From contig NZ_JASDDK010000001.1 in NCBI RefSeq assembly GCF_030407435.1, forward strand, positions 992,001 to 1,056,000: a stretch of DNA of 64,000 nucleotides, given 5' to 3'. Of the stretch, positions 17,358 to 25,512 are shown piece by piece. Each line of letters begins with the position of its first letter. Within the stretch, counting starts at the first letter, position 1. This stretch comes from Winogradskyella bathintestinalis. GTDB taxonomy: Bacteria > Bacteroidota > Bacteroidia > Flavobacteriales > Flavobacteriaceae. The position numbers and the translations under genes are program-made. The notes under the pieces were generated by a model. The model searched no databases. It was given only the letters and a program-made list of their open reading frames with translations, and had not been told where the DNA came from.

Positions 17358-19262
17358 ATGAAAAAAATATTACAAACTATAGCATTTGCGTTATGCATTT
17401 GCTTAGCAGGTTATGCTCAAAATCCACCATCAAACTTTATTAACTATCAAGGTGTGGCAAGCGATGCCTCGGGAGAGGTTATCTCAGAAACAGCAATAGC
17501 ATTGCAAATAGCCTTAAAATTTGGTAGCGAAACTGCCACGGCGAGTTATATTGAAAACCACAACCCAACTACAGATGCTAATGGTGTTTTTAGTATACAA
17601 ATAGGAAACGGAACTTTGGTTTCTGGTGCCTATGATGTTAGTAACTTTGGTGTTGAGGCTAGTTATATAACGGTGTCTTTAAATGGTGTAGAAATTGGAA
17701 CCACAGAGTTAAATGCTGTGCCTTATGCGTTGAGTTCTGGAGATGCACAATGGACTGCCAATGGTACTAACATTGAAAATAAAAATTCGGGATTGGTCAA
17801 AGTAATAAATGGTCTTGAGGTTTCAGGTGGTATTAGTGGAAACTCTGGTGCTACAATTACTGAATTTTCTACAGACAATACATTCTCTGATAATAGTGAT
17901 TCTTCAGTTCCTACAGAACAAGCAATTAAAACCTATGTGGATAATGCCATAAGTGGTTCTGATTCTAGCATTGATGATTTAAGTGATGGTAAAACAAATT
18001 ACTCTTCACTATTTTTAGGTGCTGATGCTGGCTTTTCAAGCACTCCTTCTAATCACTATAATGTTGGAGTTGGAATTAATTCATTATATTCTAATAGTGA
18101 TGGACGTTATAATACCGCAATTGGTACGAATACATTATATGCTAATACTACAGGGCTTTTTAATGTTGCAATAGGGTCTAGTTCACTTGAAAGTAATACA
18201 ATTGGAGGAGCAAATGTTGCAATAGGGTTGCAAGCTCTAAATTCTAATATAAGTGGTACCGGTAATGTTGGTGTTGGATCTGGTTCAATTTATGCTAATA
18301 TTGATGGAGGTTGGAATACTGCAATTGGTGAGGATGCATTAGGTGATAATACTACAGGAGATTATAATATTGCTGTTGGGAGTTATGCACTTGAAGGTAA
18401 TACAACCGGAGAAGCTAATGTTGCAATTGGGAGAGCAGCGCTAATCTCAAATATAAGTGGTAATGGAAATGTTGCTTTAGGGAATAAAGCTGGTTTGAGT
18501 GCACAGGGTAGTAACAAACTTTATATTCATAACTCAGGCGCTTCAAGCCCTCTAATCTACGGAGAATTTGATAATCGAATTTTAAGGTTTAACGGTACAA
18601 CAGAAGCAAGAAGTTTCGAAAACAGTCCTACAACAACAGATCTTATTCTAGGAGGTACTGCAAATACCACAGCAGGAGATGATGGTATTATTTCTTCAGA
18701 CCCTGATTATGCAGGTAGTGATATTTTTATTAGAAGTAATGATGCTGTAGTTATTGAGTTAGATTATGATAATGATGAAACTGGTCAGTTTGAAATAAAA
18801 GCTGGCGATGGTTCCGAGATTTTTGAAGTTGACGAAGGCGGTAATGTTTATGTAAATGGTAGTTTGGCACATTCATCAGATAGACGACTTAAAAGAGATA
18901 TTGAAGATTTGCAATATGGTTTAAAAGAGATTTTACAACTGCAACCAAAAGCTTATAATTGGAAAAATAGAACACAGCCAAATAAGTCTCTAGGCCTTAT
19001 AGCACAAGAGGTGCAGCCACTTCTTAAAGAGATTGTAACGACAAAAGATAATGAGCAAAAAACGTTAGCAATAAGTTACACAGAGTTAATCCCAATACTC
19101 ATAAACGCCATAAAAGAGCAACAAGCACAAATAGAAGCTCTAAAAACAACAAACACTACTAATGATGTTGCGTTAGCTGAGATTTTAAAACGTGTAAAAA
19201 CTTTAGAGTATACAGCAGAATTAAATAAAACCAAAGGGAGTCGTTTAAGTAGTGCTAAATAA
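17358..19262 (+). CDS. YadA-head-repeat protein with C-terminal S74 intramolecular chaperone domain
   Basis: This is a 634-residue protein. A signal peptide ends at YAQNPPS, followed by a globular N-domain. Then come about ten repeats of roughly 14-20 residues, such as NTAIGTNTLYANTTG and NVAIGSSSLESNTIG (about 235-400), typical of trimeric adhesin heads. The C-terminal peptidase_S74 / tail-fibre chaperone region starts at SSDRRLKRDIEDL (about 510-575) with GLIAQEVQPLL, and a coiled coil follows. S74 domains trimerise fibres and then cleave themselves off. In Bacteroidetes such proteins are chromosomal surface proteins, so a phage origin need not be assumed. It lies within the envelope operon. 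Confidence 0.88.
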   Translation: MKKILQTIAFALCICLAGYAQNPPSNFINYQGVASDASGEVISETAIALQIALKFGSETATASYIENHNPTTDANGVFSIQIGNGTLVSGAYDVSNFGVEASYITVSLNGVEIGTTELNAVPYALSSGDAQWTANGTNIENKNSGLVKVINGLEVSGGISGNSGATITEFSTDNTFSDNSDSSVPTEQAIKTYVDNAISGSDSSIDDLSDGKTNYSSLFLGADAGFSSTPSNHYNVGVGINSLYSNSDGRYNTAIGTNTLYANTTGLFNVAIGSSSLESNTIGGANVAIGLQALNSNISGTGNVGVGSGSIYANIDGGWNTAIGEDALGDNTTGDYNIAVGSYALEGNTTGEANVAIGRAALISNISGNGNVALGNKAGLSAQGSNKLYIHNSGASSPLIYGEFDNRILRFNGTTEARSFENSPTTTDLILGGTANTTAGDDGIISSDPDYAGSDIFIRSNDAVVIELDYDNDETGQFEIKAGDGSEIFEVDEGGNVYVNGSLAHSSDRRLKRDIEDLQYGLKEILQLQPKAYNWKNRTQPNKSLGLIAQEVQPLLKEIVTTKDNEQKTLAISYTELIPILINAIKEQQAQIEALKTTNTTNDVALAEILKRVKTLEYTAELNKTKGSRLSSAK

Positions 19263-19296
19263 ATAATTGAAAAACCAAACAAACAAAATTTTGAAC

Positions 19297-19812
19297 ATGA
19301 AAAACTTTAAATTAATAACAGCATTTGTAATCATTAGTGTCTTAGGTGTATTTACAGTTAACGCACAAACAGAGACCAAACTAGGTGGCTTTTTAGCCTA
19401 CGGAACAGAAATAGAAAATGTAGGGATTGGTGTCAATGCAGAATTTCCAATTATGGATAAACTTACTATTGCGCCTTCCTTTATTTATTATTTACCAAAA
19501 GAAGAGGGTTTTATTAAAGTGAATTGGTTTGAGTTTAATGCTAATGCCAATTACTATTTTATGGATGAAGAAAGCATCGCTGTTTACGGTATTGGAGGTT
19601 TAAATTACTCTAGTGTTAAAGTCTCTTATGATGGTGATAATCCATTCTTAGGAGAAAATTATTCATCTAGTGAAGGTAGAATAGGTCTCAACTTAGGTGC
19701 TGGTGCTAACTTTAATATTGGCAGTAAAATTGAACCTTTTGCAGAATTAAAATATGTCATCATTGATGGTGGGCAGTTAGTTATAGCAGCTGGTATAAAA
19801 TATAAGTTATAA
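19297..19812 (+). CDS. Outer-membrane beta-barrel protein
   Basis: This is a 171-residue protein. The start is taken at the ATG of 19297 because it gives a normal signal peptide (MKNFKLITAF...FTVNAQ). An in-frame TTG at 19267 would add ten unlikely residues. The mature part shows alternating aromatic strands typical of eight-stranded barrels (TIAPSFIYYLPK, FEFNANANYYF, AVYGIGGLNYS, GLNLGAGANFNI, FAELKYVI) and ends in a strand with a C-terminal KYKL. It is the last gene before a strong terminator at 19855-19891. Confidence 0.82.
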   Translation: MKNFKLITAFVIISVLGVFTVNAQTETKLGGFLAYGTEIENVGIGVNAEFPIMDKLTIAPSFIYYLPKEEGFIKVNWFEFNANANYYFMDEESIAVYGIGGLNYSSVKVSYDGDNPFLGENYSSSEGRIGLNLGAGANFNIGSKIEPFAELKYVIIDGGQLVIAAGIKYKL

Positions 19813-19854
19813 GCAATTAGCTTTTTTAGTCTCTTAAGGCTATTTAAATTTTAA

Positions 19855-19891
19855 AAAAAAACTCAGGATAAAATTAAATCCTGAGTTTTTT
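19855..19891 (+). terminator. Rho-independent terminator after envelope operon
   Basis: A run of A, then ACTCAGGAT, an 8-nt loop, ATCCTGAGT and at least six T. The 9-bp perfect stem and T-run make a strong terminator about 43 bp after the beta-barrel gene. The flanking A-run could also let it work on the other strand. Confidence 0.85.
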
Positions 19892-20028
19892 TATATAGTG
19901 CTCATAATTAAAGGTGTAGATGGTGGTTTGATAAATTTTTATAAAAATATATGAAAAATTGTGTTTACATTTATATCCAACAGACACTAATAGAAAACAC
20001 TTGTTGTTAATTTGATAATGCAATACAT

Positions 20029-20862
20029 ATGAAAGCACTAAAACCACTATTTTTTACACTTGTTTTTCTATTAATGAGTAATGCTGTTCAAGCGCAGTTT
20101 TGGAAGAAATTAGCTAAAAAAGCAGAGAAGAAAATTGAAAGAGAAGCAGAAAATCGAGCAGAACGACGCGTTAATAAAAATATAGACAAAGTATTTGATG
20201 AGGCTGAAAATGGCATAGATAATATAGATCTAAAAACGGAAAAAGCAGATGTAAAACTTCCTGATAGCTATCATTTTGAATGGAAATATAGCATGAAAAC
20301 GCAAACTCAAGATAAAGAGATTAACATGTATTATATGCTAAAAAAAGAAGCAACGTACATTGGTATAATTCTGATTTTAGATGAGTTTGATACTTCAAAA
20401 AACAGCAAAACAATAATGGATAGTGAACGAGGTGCATTTATAACCTTTATGGATGTAAATGGTCAGAAAATATATAGAGCTATGGAGCTTCCTGAAGCAG
20501 ATCCTTTAGAAGAAAACACCAATAATTTCACATTAGAAAAAACAGATACCAAAGAGATTTTAGGGTATAGCTGTCAAGGATATAAAACCCAAATAAACGA
20601 TGGAACCATGCATTTTTACATGGCAAATAATGCACCAATTAGTTTGCATTCTGCCTTTGGTAAAAATCAAGGTATGCCAAAAGGATTCAATAAAGAACTT
20701 CTGAAAAACTTAAAAGAGGGTCTCATATTAGAAACTGAATTCACAAGTAATAAAAACAGCAATAACAATTTTAAAACCACTTGTACCGAGCTTAAAAAAG
20801 TAGATTATACCTTAGACGTAAGTCAGTATAGTTCTTTAAGTGAATTAGGTAGTAAAAATTAA
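20029..20862 (+). CDS. DUF4412 domain protein, exported
   Basis: This 277-residue protein has a signal peptide ending QAQF, then a strongly charged helical segment (about 25-65, KKAEKKIEREAENRAERRVN). The DUF4412 region follows from about 75 (KLPDSYHFEWKYSMK...) to the end (DYTLDVSQYSS). DUF4412 proteins are predicted periplasmic or outer-membrane-associated proteins of unknown role. A paralogue lacking the charged segment is encoded at 24796, so the pair brackets the large T9SS protein. The gap to that protein is 22 bp, supporting co-transcription. Confidence 0.82.
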   Translation: MKALKPLFFTLVFLLMSNAVQAQFWKKLAKKAEKKIEREAENRAERRVNKNIDKVFDEAENGIDNIDLKTEKADVKLPDSYHFEWKYSMKTQTQDKEINMYYMLKKEATYIGIILILDEFDTSKNSKTIMDSERGAFITFMDVNGQKIYRAMELPEADPLEENTNNFTLEKTDTKEILGYSCQGYKTQINDGTMHFYMANNAPISLHSAFGKNQGMPKGFNKELLKNLKEGLILETEFTSNKNSNNNFKTTCTELKKVDYTLDVSQYSSLSELGSKN

Positions 20863-20884
20863 TTATAGACGTAAACAACCAATC

Positions 20885-23800
20885 ATGAAAACAAAATTAC
20901 TCACTTTAGCCTTGTTATTTTCAATAACGATTAGTGCTCAAATCACTAAATCTGAAGCTTATATTCCAGGAACTAAATTAGTGTTTTATGCTAATGAATG
21001 CGGTAATGCCATACCAGAAGTTGCTGGTAAATTAACCTTTTGCGATGGCAACGGAAATTTAGGAGTTGTAGAAGAAAGTTATGGGCTTAATAACAGAAAC
21101 ATACGGTTTATGGTAGAAAATAGAGCCAATGCAGATGAAGCCTTTGTAACTAATGAGGGCTTATCTATTAAGCTAACAGATGGCACTTATGAAAATGTAC
21201 CAAATATTGCTATTCCAGATTTTACCACTGCTGGAGATTGGCAGAATGATAATATTTTTAGAAGTGCTTTAATTATGCCTAATAACAATGTTATTTTTTC
21301 TGGTGGTGATAGCTTTTTATATACCTACAATCGTACTCAAAAAACGATAGCTACCATAGGATTTCCTAATTTTCATAGTCCTGTTACCTTCACTTATGAT
21401 GAGGATCGTGATATTGCTTGGATTATTGCGCGCCAAGGTTCAAATACTTATTTATATAACTATAATGAGACACTTGGTTTAGTTTATGTAAGCGCATTAT
21501 CTTCTACTATCAGTGCTGCGCAGTTATCGAGTGGAGCACTTAATTCGCCAACATTTACCTATCGAGATGATCATTTGTATTTTGGTATTCAATCTGGTTT
21601 ATTTAAAGTAAGTGTTTTAGATTATACAACTACAAGTTATAATACCACTTCAACACCAAGTATTCCGAGTGACTATGTAAATGATCTTAAGTTTGATGAT
21701 AATGGTGACTTATGGTTAGCTTTAAATGAAACTAACGATGGTAGTATTCTTAAATTTAATATTGCAAATGAAACCTTTGAGCAATATGAATTACCAAGAA
21801 TAACCAATCCTGCTTATACGTATAAGTTTAGTAATTTAGCTCTAGATAATGCTGGTACAATTTGGTGTACAGCACTTAACTATAATGGTTTAATTAAGTT
21901 AGAGTTTGATCAAGGTGTGCCGCAATGGGAACAAATACCATTAACAGATTTGCCACAATTAGGTGTGGAAACACCATATGTGCCAGATAATATCTTTTAT
22001 AAAAACGATAAATTATATTTCACAACGTTTTCAGCTTCTTCGGGCTCTAGTAGTGTAGATCAGATCTTGGTAAATGATAATGGAAATTGGTCTTCGATAA
22101 CAGATACTGAGACAGGTAATATTTCTTACGTATCTAGCCAACGGTTTAATTATAATTTACCCGATGATGATGGTGGTATGTGGTGGTTTAATTGGTATGA
22201 TGATGTCATTGTACATCGCAAAGCTAATGACGAGCAATTTGTATTTACAGATATACCAAACCTTGGTAGTTATGCAGCAATCGATACTGATGATAAGCCT
22301 ATTATACCGTTAAGCGTAAATGGCACAAAAATCACTAAAATAGATACACCTCTTTTTTACGGTTTATTAAATGATACAAATCAAAACGCAAATGGGTTAG
22401 TGCGTCATAAAGATGAGGTTTGGTGGTACAACGAAAGTACTTTACAGATTAAAATTCTTAAATACAACCAAGTCATTGCGACGTTCGATTTAGATGATAG
22501 TTATGAGAATATTTATGATTTTCAAGTAGATTCAAATGGTGATGCTTGGTTTTCTAAAAATGCGAGTAATGGTTCTATTATTAAAAAATTTGATACCAGT
22601 ACTGCAACAACCACGGATTATACATTTACTGAAAATTTAGGGACATTAAAACGAACTGTTGCAGCACCAAATGGTGGTATGTGGTTTGTGAGATTTAATG
22701 GGCTTATTTACTATGATGGTAGTGCGTTCACAACATATCCAGCAGCTAATTATTCTCAACTTTCTAACATTGTATCTCTAATAGTAGATACCAATAATAC
22801 TGCGCATGCATTATTAAATGATAATGCTGCCATTGTAAAAATTGAAAACGCCGGAATATCCAACGTGTCATTTAGTACCACTTTTTTAGAAGGTATCAAT
22901 TCTATTTTGCCAGCTTTAGGTCATTATAGACCAGATGATTTATCTATTGATAGTGAAGGAGCCATGTGGACACATGCATCTTTAAACACATTTAAGTTAA
23001 CAGATGCAGATACGGCTAAGGAATACAGAACTGAAGGTGAAACTTATAATGTTTCTGGTTTAATTTATAACGACCTTAATGAGAATGATGCTTTTGATGC
23101 AGGTGAAGAATTTGCAGGTCAATTAGTGGCTCTAAAACTGAATGGGAATGTGTATTCTACATTTACTAATGCCAATGGCGTTTATGCATTTTATATGTAT
23201 GATGAAAATTCAACTTACGAAATTACTTTACCAACCATTGGACAATTTGTTACAGCTACAAACAGACAATTAGAAGTCGCTGTTGGTGATAGTGATCAAA
23301 ATTACGATGGTAACGATTTTCAACTAAAACCTAAGTTTATAAATTCTTTACTTGTAAAAAGTAGCTCTAAATTAGGAGCTTGGGGATTTGTAAGAGCTAA
23401 TTTTGAAAACACATACACTACTGCAATCGGTAATTTATCAACAACAAAAACGTTTAACAATTTAGAAGTTACCTATACCTTTAAAAATCAGGATGAAAAT
23501 AGTACAAATGTTTTACCTTCAATAGATGATGTAAAAGTGTATGAGTTAGATCCTAATGGAGGCTTTCATATAATAGATAACATAATTATAGACCAAAAAA
23601 GTAATAAGTGGAGTGTAGATTTGCCATTAGGAGCTTACACACAAAATGAATTAACCATTACGCCAGATATCACAGAAACTGGTTCGAAAACTGATATAAC
23701 AGTAACAATACCTACCGTAAGTCCGCTAAACACTTATATAATTGAAATTGAAACAGGTCTTTTTGATCCTTCTGAATCAGGTGTAGTTATAAATCATGGT

Positions 23801-24700
23801 GTTTCAAAGATGGGTTCGGATAATTTTGAAGACACTAATAGTAATCCGCTTACAGATCCTATAATTTTATTTCCTCTTGAAGATCGTGATGATAATAATA
23901 CTGGTTTTGATGTAGGTGACTCACCATATTTAAATCCAAACGATGTTTATATAGATCCACCATACTTAGATCCTAAACAAGTTTATGGACCAAGTTCTTA
24001 TCGTGCTAAAATTTATAGTGCATACGATCCTAATGATAAATTGGTAGATGAAGGAGTTCCAGGAGTGATTAATGATAGACATATTGAGCGCAAGTGGTTA
24101 ACTTATACCATTCGTTTTGAAAACTCAGGGAACTTTTCGGCAAAAGATGTGGTTGTTACAGATGTACTGGATGCGAATTTAGATCCTAATTCTGTAAAAG
24201 TAATAGTAGCTAGCCATAATTATACTGTAGATATTCTTAAAAATGGGACAGACGAAAGTGTCTTAAAATTTAGCTTCAATGATATCTTTTTGCCTTTTGA
24301 TGATGCCAACAATGATGGTTATATAAAGTTTAAGATTAAGGCCGAAGAAGGTATTGCAGAAGATACTGTTGTAAATAACAGCGCTAATATCTATTTTGAT
24401 CAAAATCCTGCAATTATTACCAATGTCATTGAAGTACGCTTCTTAACCATAGAAACCTTAGGTATTGTAGATGAGAATTTAGAGTCTCAGTTTAAAATGT
24501 ATCCTAATCCTTCAAGCTCAATAGTTAATATAGAGACAAAATTACAAATTGAAAATGTTGAGGTTTATTCTATTTTAGGTCATAAAGTATTGGAAACTAA
24601 AAGCAAGAAAATTGATGTTTCACAATTATCAGGAGGTACTTATATCTTAAAAGTAAGTTCTGAACGTGGCACGATAAGCAAGAAGCTAATTATAGACTAA
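20885..24700 (+). CDS. Large T9SS-secreted propeller / SdrD-B-like protein
   Basis: This is a 1271-residue protein. A signal peptide (ends ISAQ) is followed by a long region with repeated DNNGDLWLAL-, NAGTIWCTAL-, NGDAWFSK-, GGMWFVR-like strands (about 120-700), as in beta-propeller 'Reg_prop' or streptogramin-lyase-like repeats. A carboxypeptidase/SdrD B-like segment comes next (about 710-790, GLIYNDLNENDAFDAGEE), then a DUF7619/conserved-repeat type domain (about 1045-1190, DPNDKLVDEG ... YTIRFENSGN ... NSANIYFDQNPAI). It ends with a T9SS type A sorting domain (MYPNPSSSIVNIET ... GTISKKLIID). Cell-surface or secreted location is expected. Its specific function is unknown. Confidence 0.85.
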   Translation: MKTKLLTLALLFSITISAQITKSEAYIPGTKLVFYANECGNAIPEVAGKLTFCDGNGNLGVVEESYGLNNRNIRFMVENRANADEAFVTNEGLSIKLTDGTYENVPNIAIPDFTTAGDWQNDNIFRSALIMPNNNVIFSGGDSFLYTYNRTQKTIATIGFPNFHSPVTFTYDEDRDIAWIIARQGSNTYLYNYNETLGLVYVSALSSTISAAQLSSGALNSPTFTYRDDHLYFGIQSGLFKVSVLDYTTTSYNTTSTPSIPSDYVNDLKFDDNGDLWLALNETNDGSILKFNIANETFEQYELPRITNPAYTYKFSNLALDNAGTIWCTALNYNGLIKLEFDQGVPQWEQIPLTDLPQLGVETPYVPDNIFYKNDKLYFTTFSASSGSSSVDQILVNDNGNWSSITDTETGNISYVSSQRFNYNLPDDDGGMWWFNWYDDVIVHRKANDEQFVFTDIPNLGSYAAIDTDDKPIIPLSVNGTKITKIDTPLFYGLLNDTNQNANGLVRHKDEVWWYNESTLQIKILKYNQVIATFDLDDSYENIYDFQVDSNGDAWFSKNASNGSIIKKFDTSTATTTDYTFTENLGTLKRTVAAPNGGMWFVRFNGLIYYDGSAFTTYPAANYSQLSNIVSLIVDTNNTAHALLNDNAAIVKIENAGISNVSFSTTFLEGINSILPALGHYRPDDLSIDSEGAMWTHASLNTFKLTDADTAKEYRTEGETYNVSGLIYNDLNENDAFDAGEEFAGQLVALKLNGNVYSTFTNANGVYAFYMYDENSTYEITLPTIGQFVTATNRQLEVAVGDSDQNYDGNDFQLKPKFINSLLVKSSSKLGAWGFVRANFENTYTTAIGNLSTTKTFNNLEVTYTFKNQDENSTNVLPSIDDVKVYELDPNGGFHIIDNIIIDQKSNKWSVDLPLGAYTQNELTITPDITETGSKTDITVTIPTVSPLNTYIIEIETGLFDPSESGVVINHGVSKMGSDNFEDTNSNPLTDPIILFPLEDRDDNNTGFDVGDSPYLNPNDVYIDPPYLDPKQVYGPSSYRAKIYSAYDPNDKLVDEGVPGVINDRHIERKWLTYTIRFENSGNFSAKDVVVTDVLDANLDPNSVKVIVASHNYTVDILKNGTDESVLKFSFNDIFLPFDDANNDGYIKFKIKAEEGIAEDTVVNNSANIYFDQNPAIITNVIEVRFLTIETLGIVDENLESQFKMYPNPSSSIVNIETKLQIENVEVYSILGHKVLETKSKKIDVSQLSGGTYILKVSSERGTISKKLIID

Positions 24701-24740
24701 TCCTCTAGTTACCGATTATACAATTTAAAGTTCTAAATAT

Positions 24741-24771
24741 ACATAATCATTTGGTTGATAAATGATTATGT
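24741..24771. terminator. Strong stem-loop between T9SS protein and DUF4412 genes
   Basis: ACATAATCATTT (24741-24752), a 7-nt loop and AAATGATTATGT (24760-24771) form a perfect 12-bp stem, followed by GTATTTTAATT. The T-tract is interrupted, so it may be a weak terminator, an mRNA-stabilising hairpin or an operator in front of the second DUF4412 gene (ATG at 24796). Confidence 0.6.
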
Positions 24772-24795
24772 GTATTTTAATTAAAAACATAAAAT

Positions 24796-25512
24796 ATGAA
24801 AACTCTAAATTTTTTAAAAAGCAGCGTATTTATAGTTTGTTTCTTCATGCTACAAACTGTTTTTGCGCAATTCGGAAAAGCAAATAAAGTGAAGCTTCCA
24901 GAATCTTATGATTTTGAGTATATCTATAAACTTAAAGTAACACACAAAAAAGGAGATGTAAACCTGGATTATTATTTAAAGGAAGGCACTAATTATTTTG
25001 GTTTTGATACTTCAGAAATGACCAAAGGAAGCGCCGATACAAACATATTTATGGTCATGGATGCTGAGCGCGAAATTACAGCCATGTTTATGGATATGAT
25101 GGGCAAAAAAGTGGTTCAGAAAACAAAATTAAAAACCTCAGATTTTAAATCTAAACAAGAGGATATGTCAGATTACGATTTTAAGCAAATCGATTCTAAA
25201 ACCATTAATGGTTATGACTGTGAGGGTTATTTGGCTGAAAATGATAAAGTAAAAATCATCTATTATATTACAGATGATGTACCTGTGAGTTTCAATCAAA
25301 TTTTTGGAGATAATGTTAAGAATCTTCCAAAAGGTTTTAATGCAGATATCATGAAGAAATACGCTGAGAACGGTCTAATGATGGAAATGAATTATGAAGA
25401 CAAAAAGAAGTCTAAAAATAATATAACTATGCAATGCACCAGTTTAGAGAAAACAGATTTCGCAATTGACACCAGCAAATACGGCTCAATGCTGGGTGTG
25501 TTTGGTGGCTAG
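24796..25512 (+). CDS. DUF4412 domain protein, exported (paralogue)
   Basis: This 238-residue protein has a signal peptide ending FAQFG and a DUF4412 region similar in layout to the 20029 gene: KLPESYDFEYIYKLK, LDYYLKEG, VMDAEREITAMFMD, INGYDCEGYLA, YYITDDVPVSFNQIFG, PKGFN, FAIDTSKYGSM. It lacks the charged helical insert of the paralogue. Its stop overlaps the end of the convergent histidine kinase gene by 4 bp. The function is unknown. Confidence 0.82.
   Translation: MKTLNFLKSSVFIVCFFMLQTVFAQFGKANKVKLPESYDFEYIYKLKVTHKKGDVNLDYYLKEGTNYFGFDTSEMTKGSADTNIFMVMDAEREITAMFMDMMGKKVVQKTKLKTSDFKSKQEDMSDYDFKQIDSKTINGYDCEGYLAENDKVKIIYYITDDVPVSFNQIFGDNVKNLPKGFNADIMKKYAENGLMMEMNYEDKKKSKNNITMQCTSLEKTDFAIDTSKYGSMLGVFGG

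Noticed and set aside
17358..19262. S74/tail-fibre domain as sign of a prophage
   Set aside because: No other phage genes are present, the protein has a signal peptide, and the neighbours are envelope genes.
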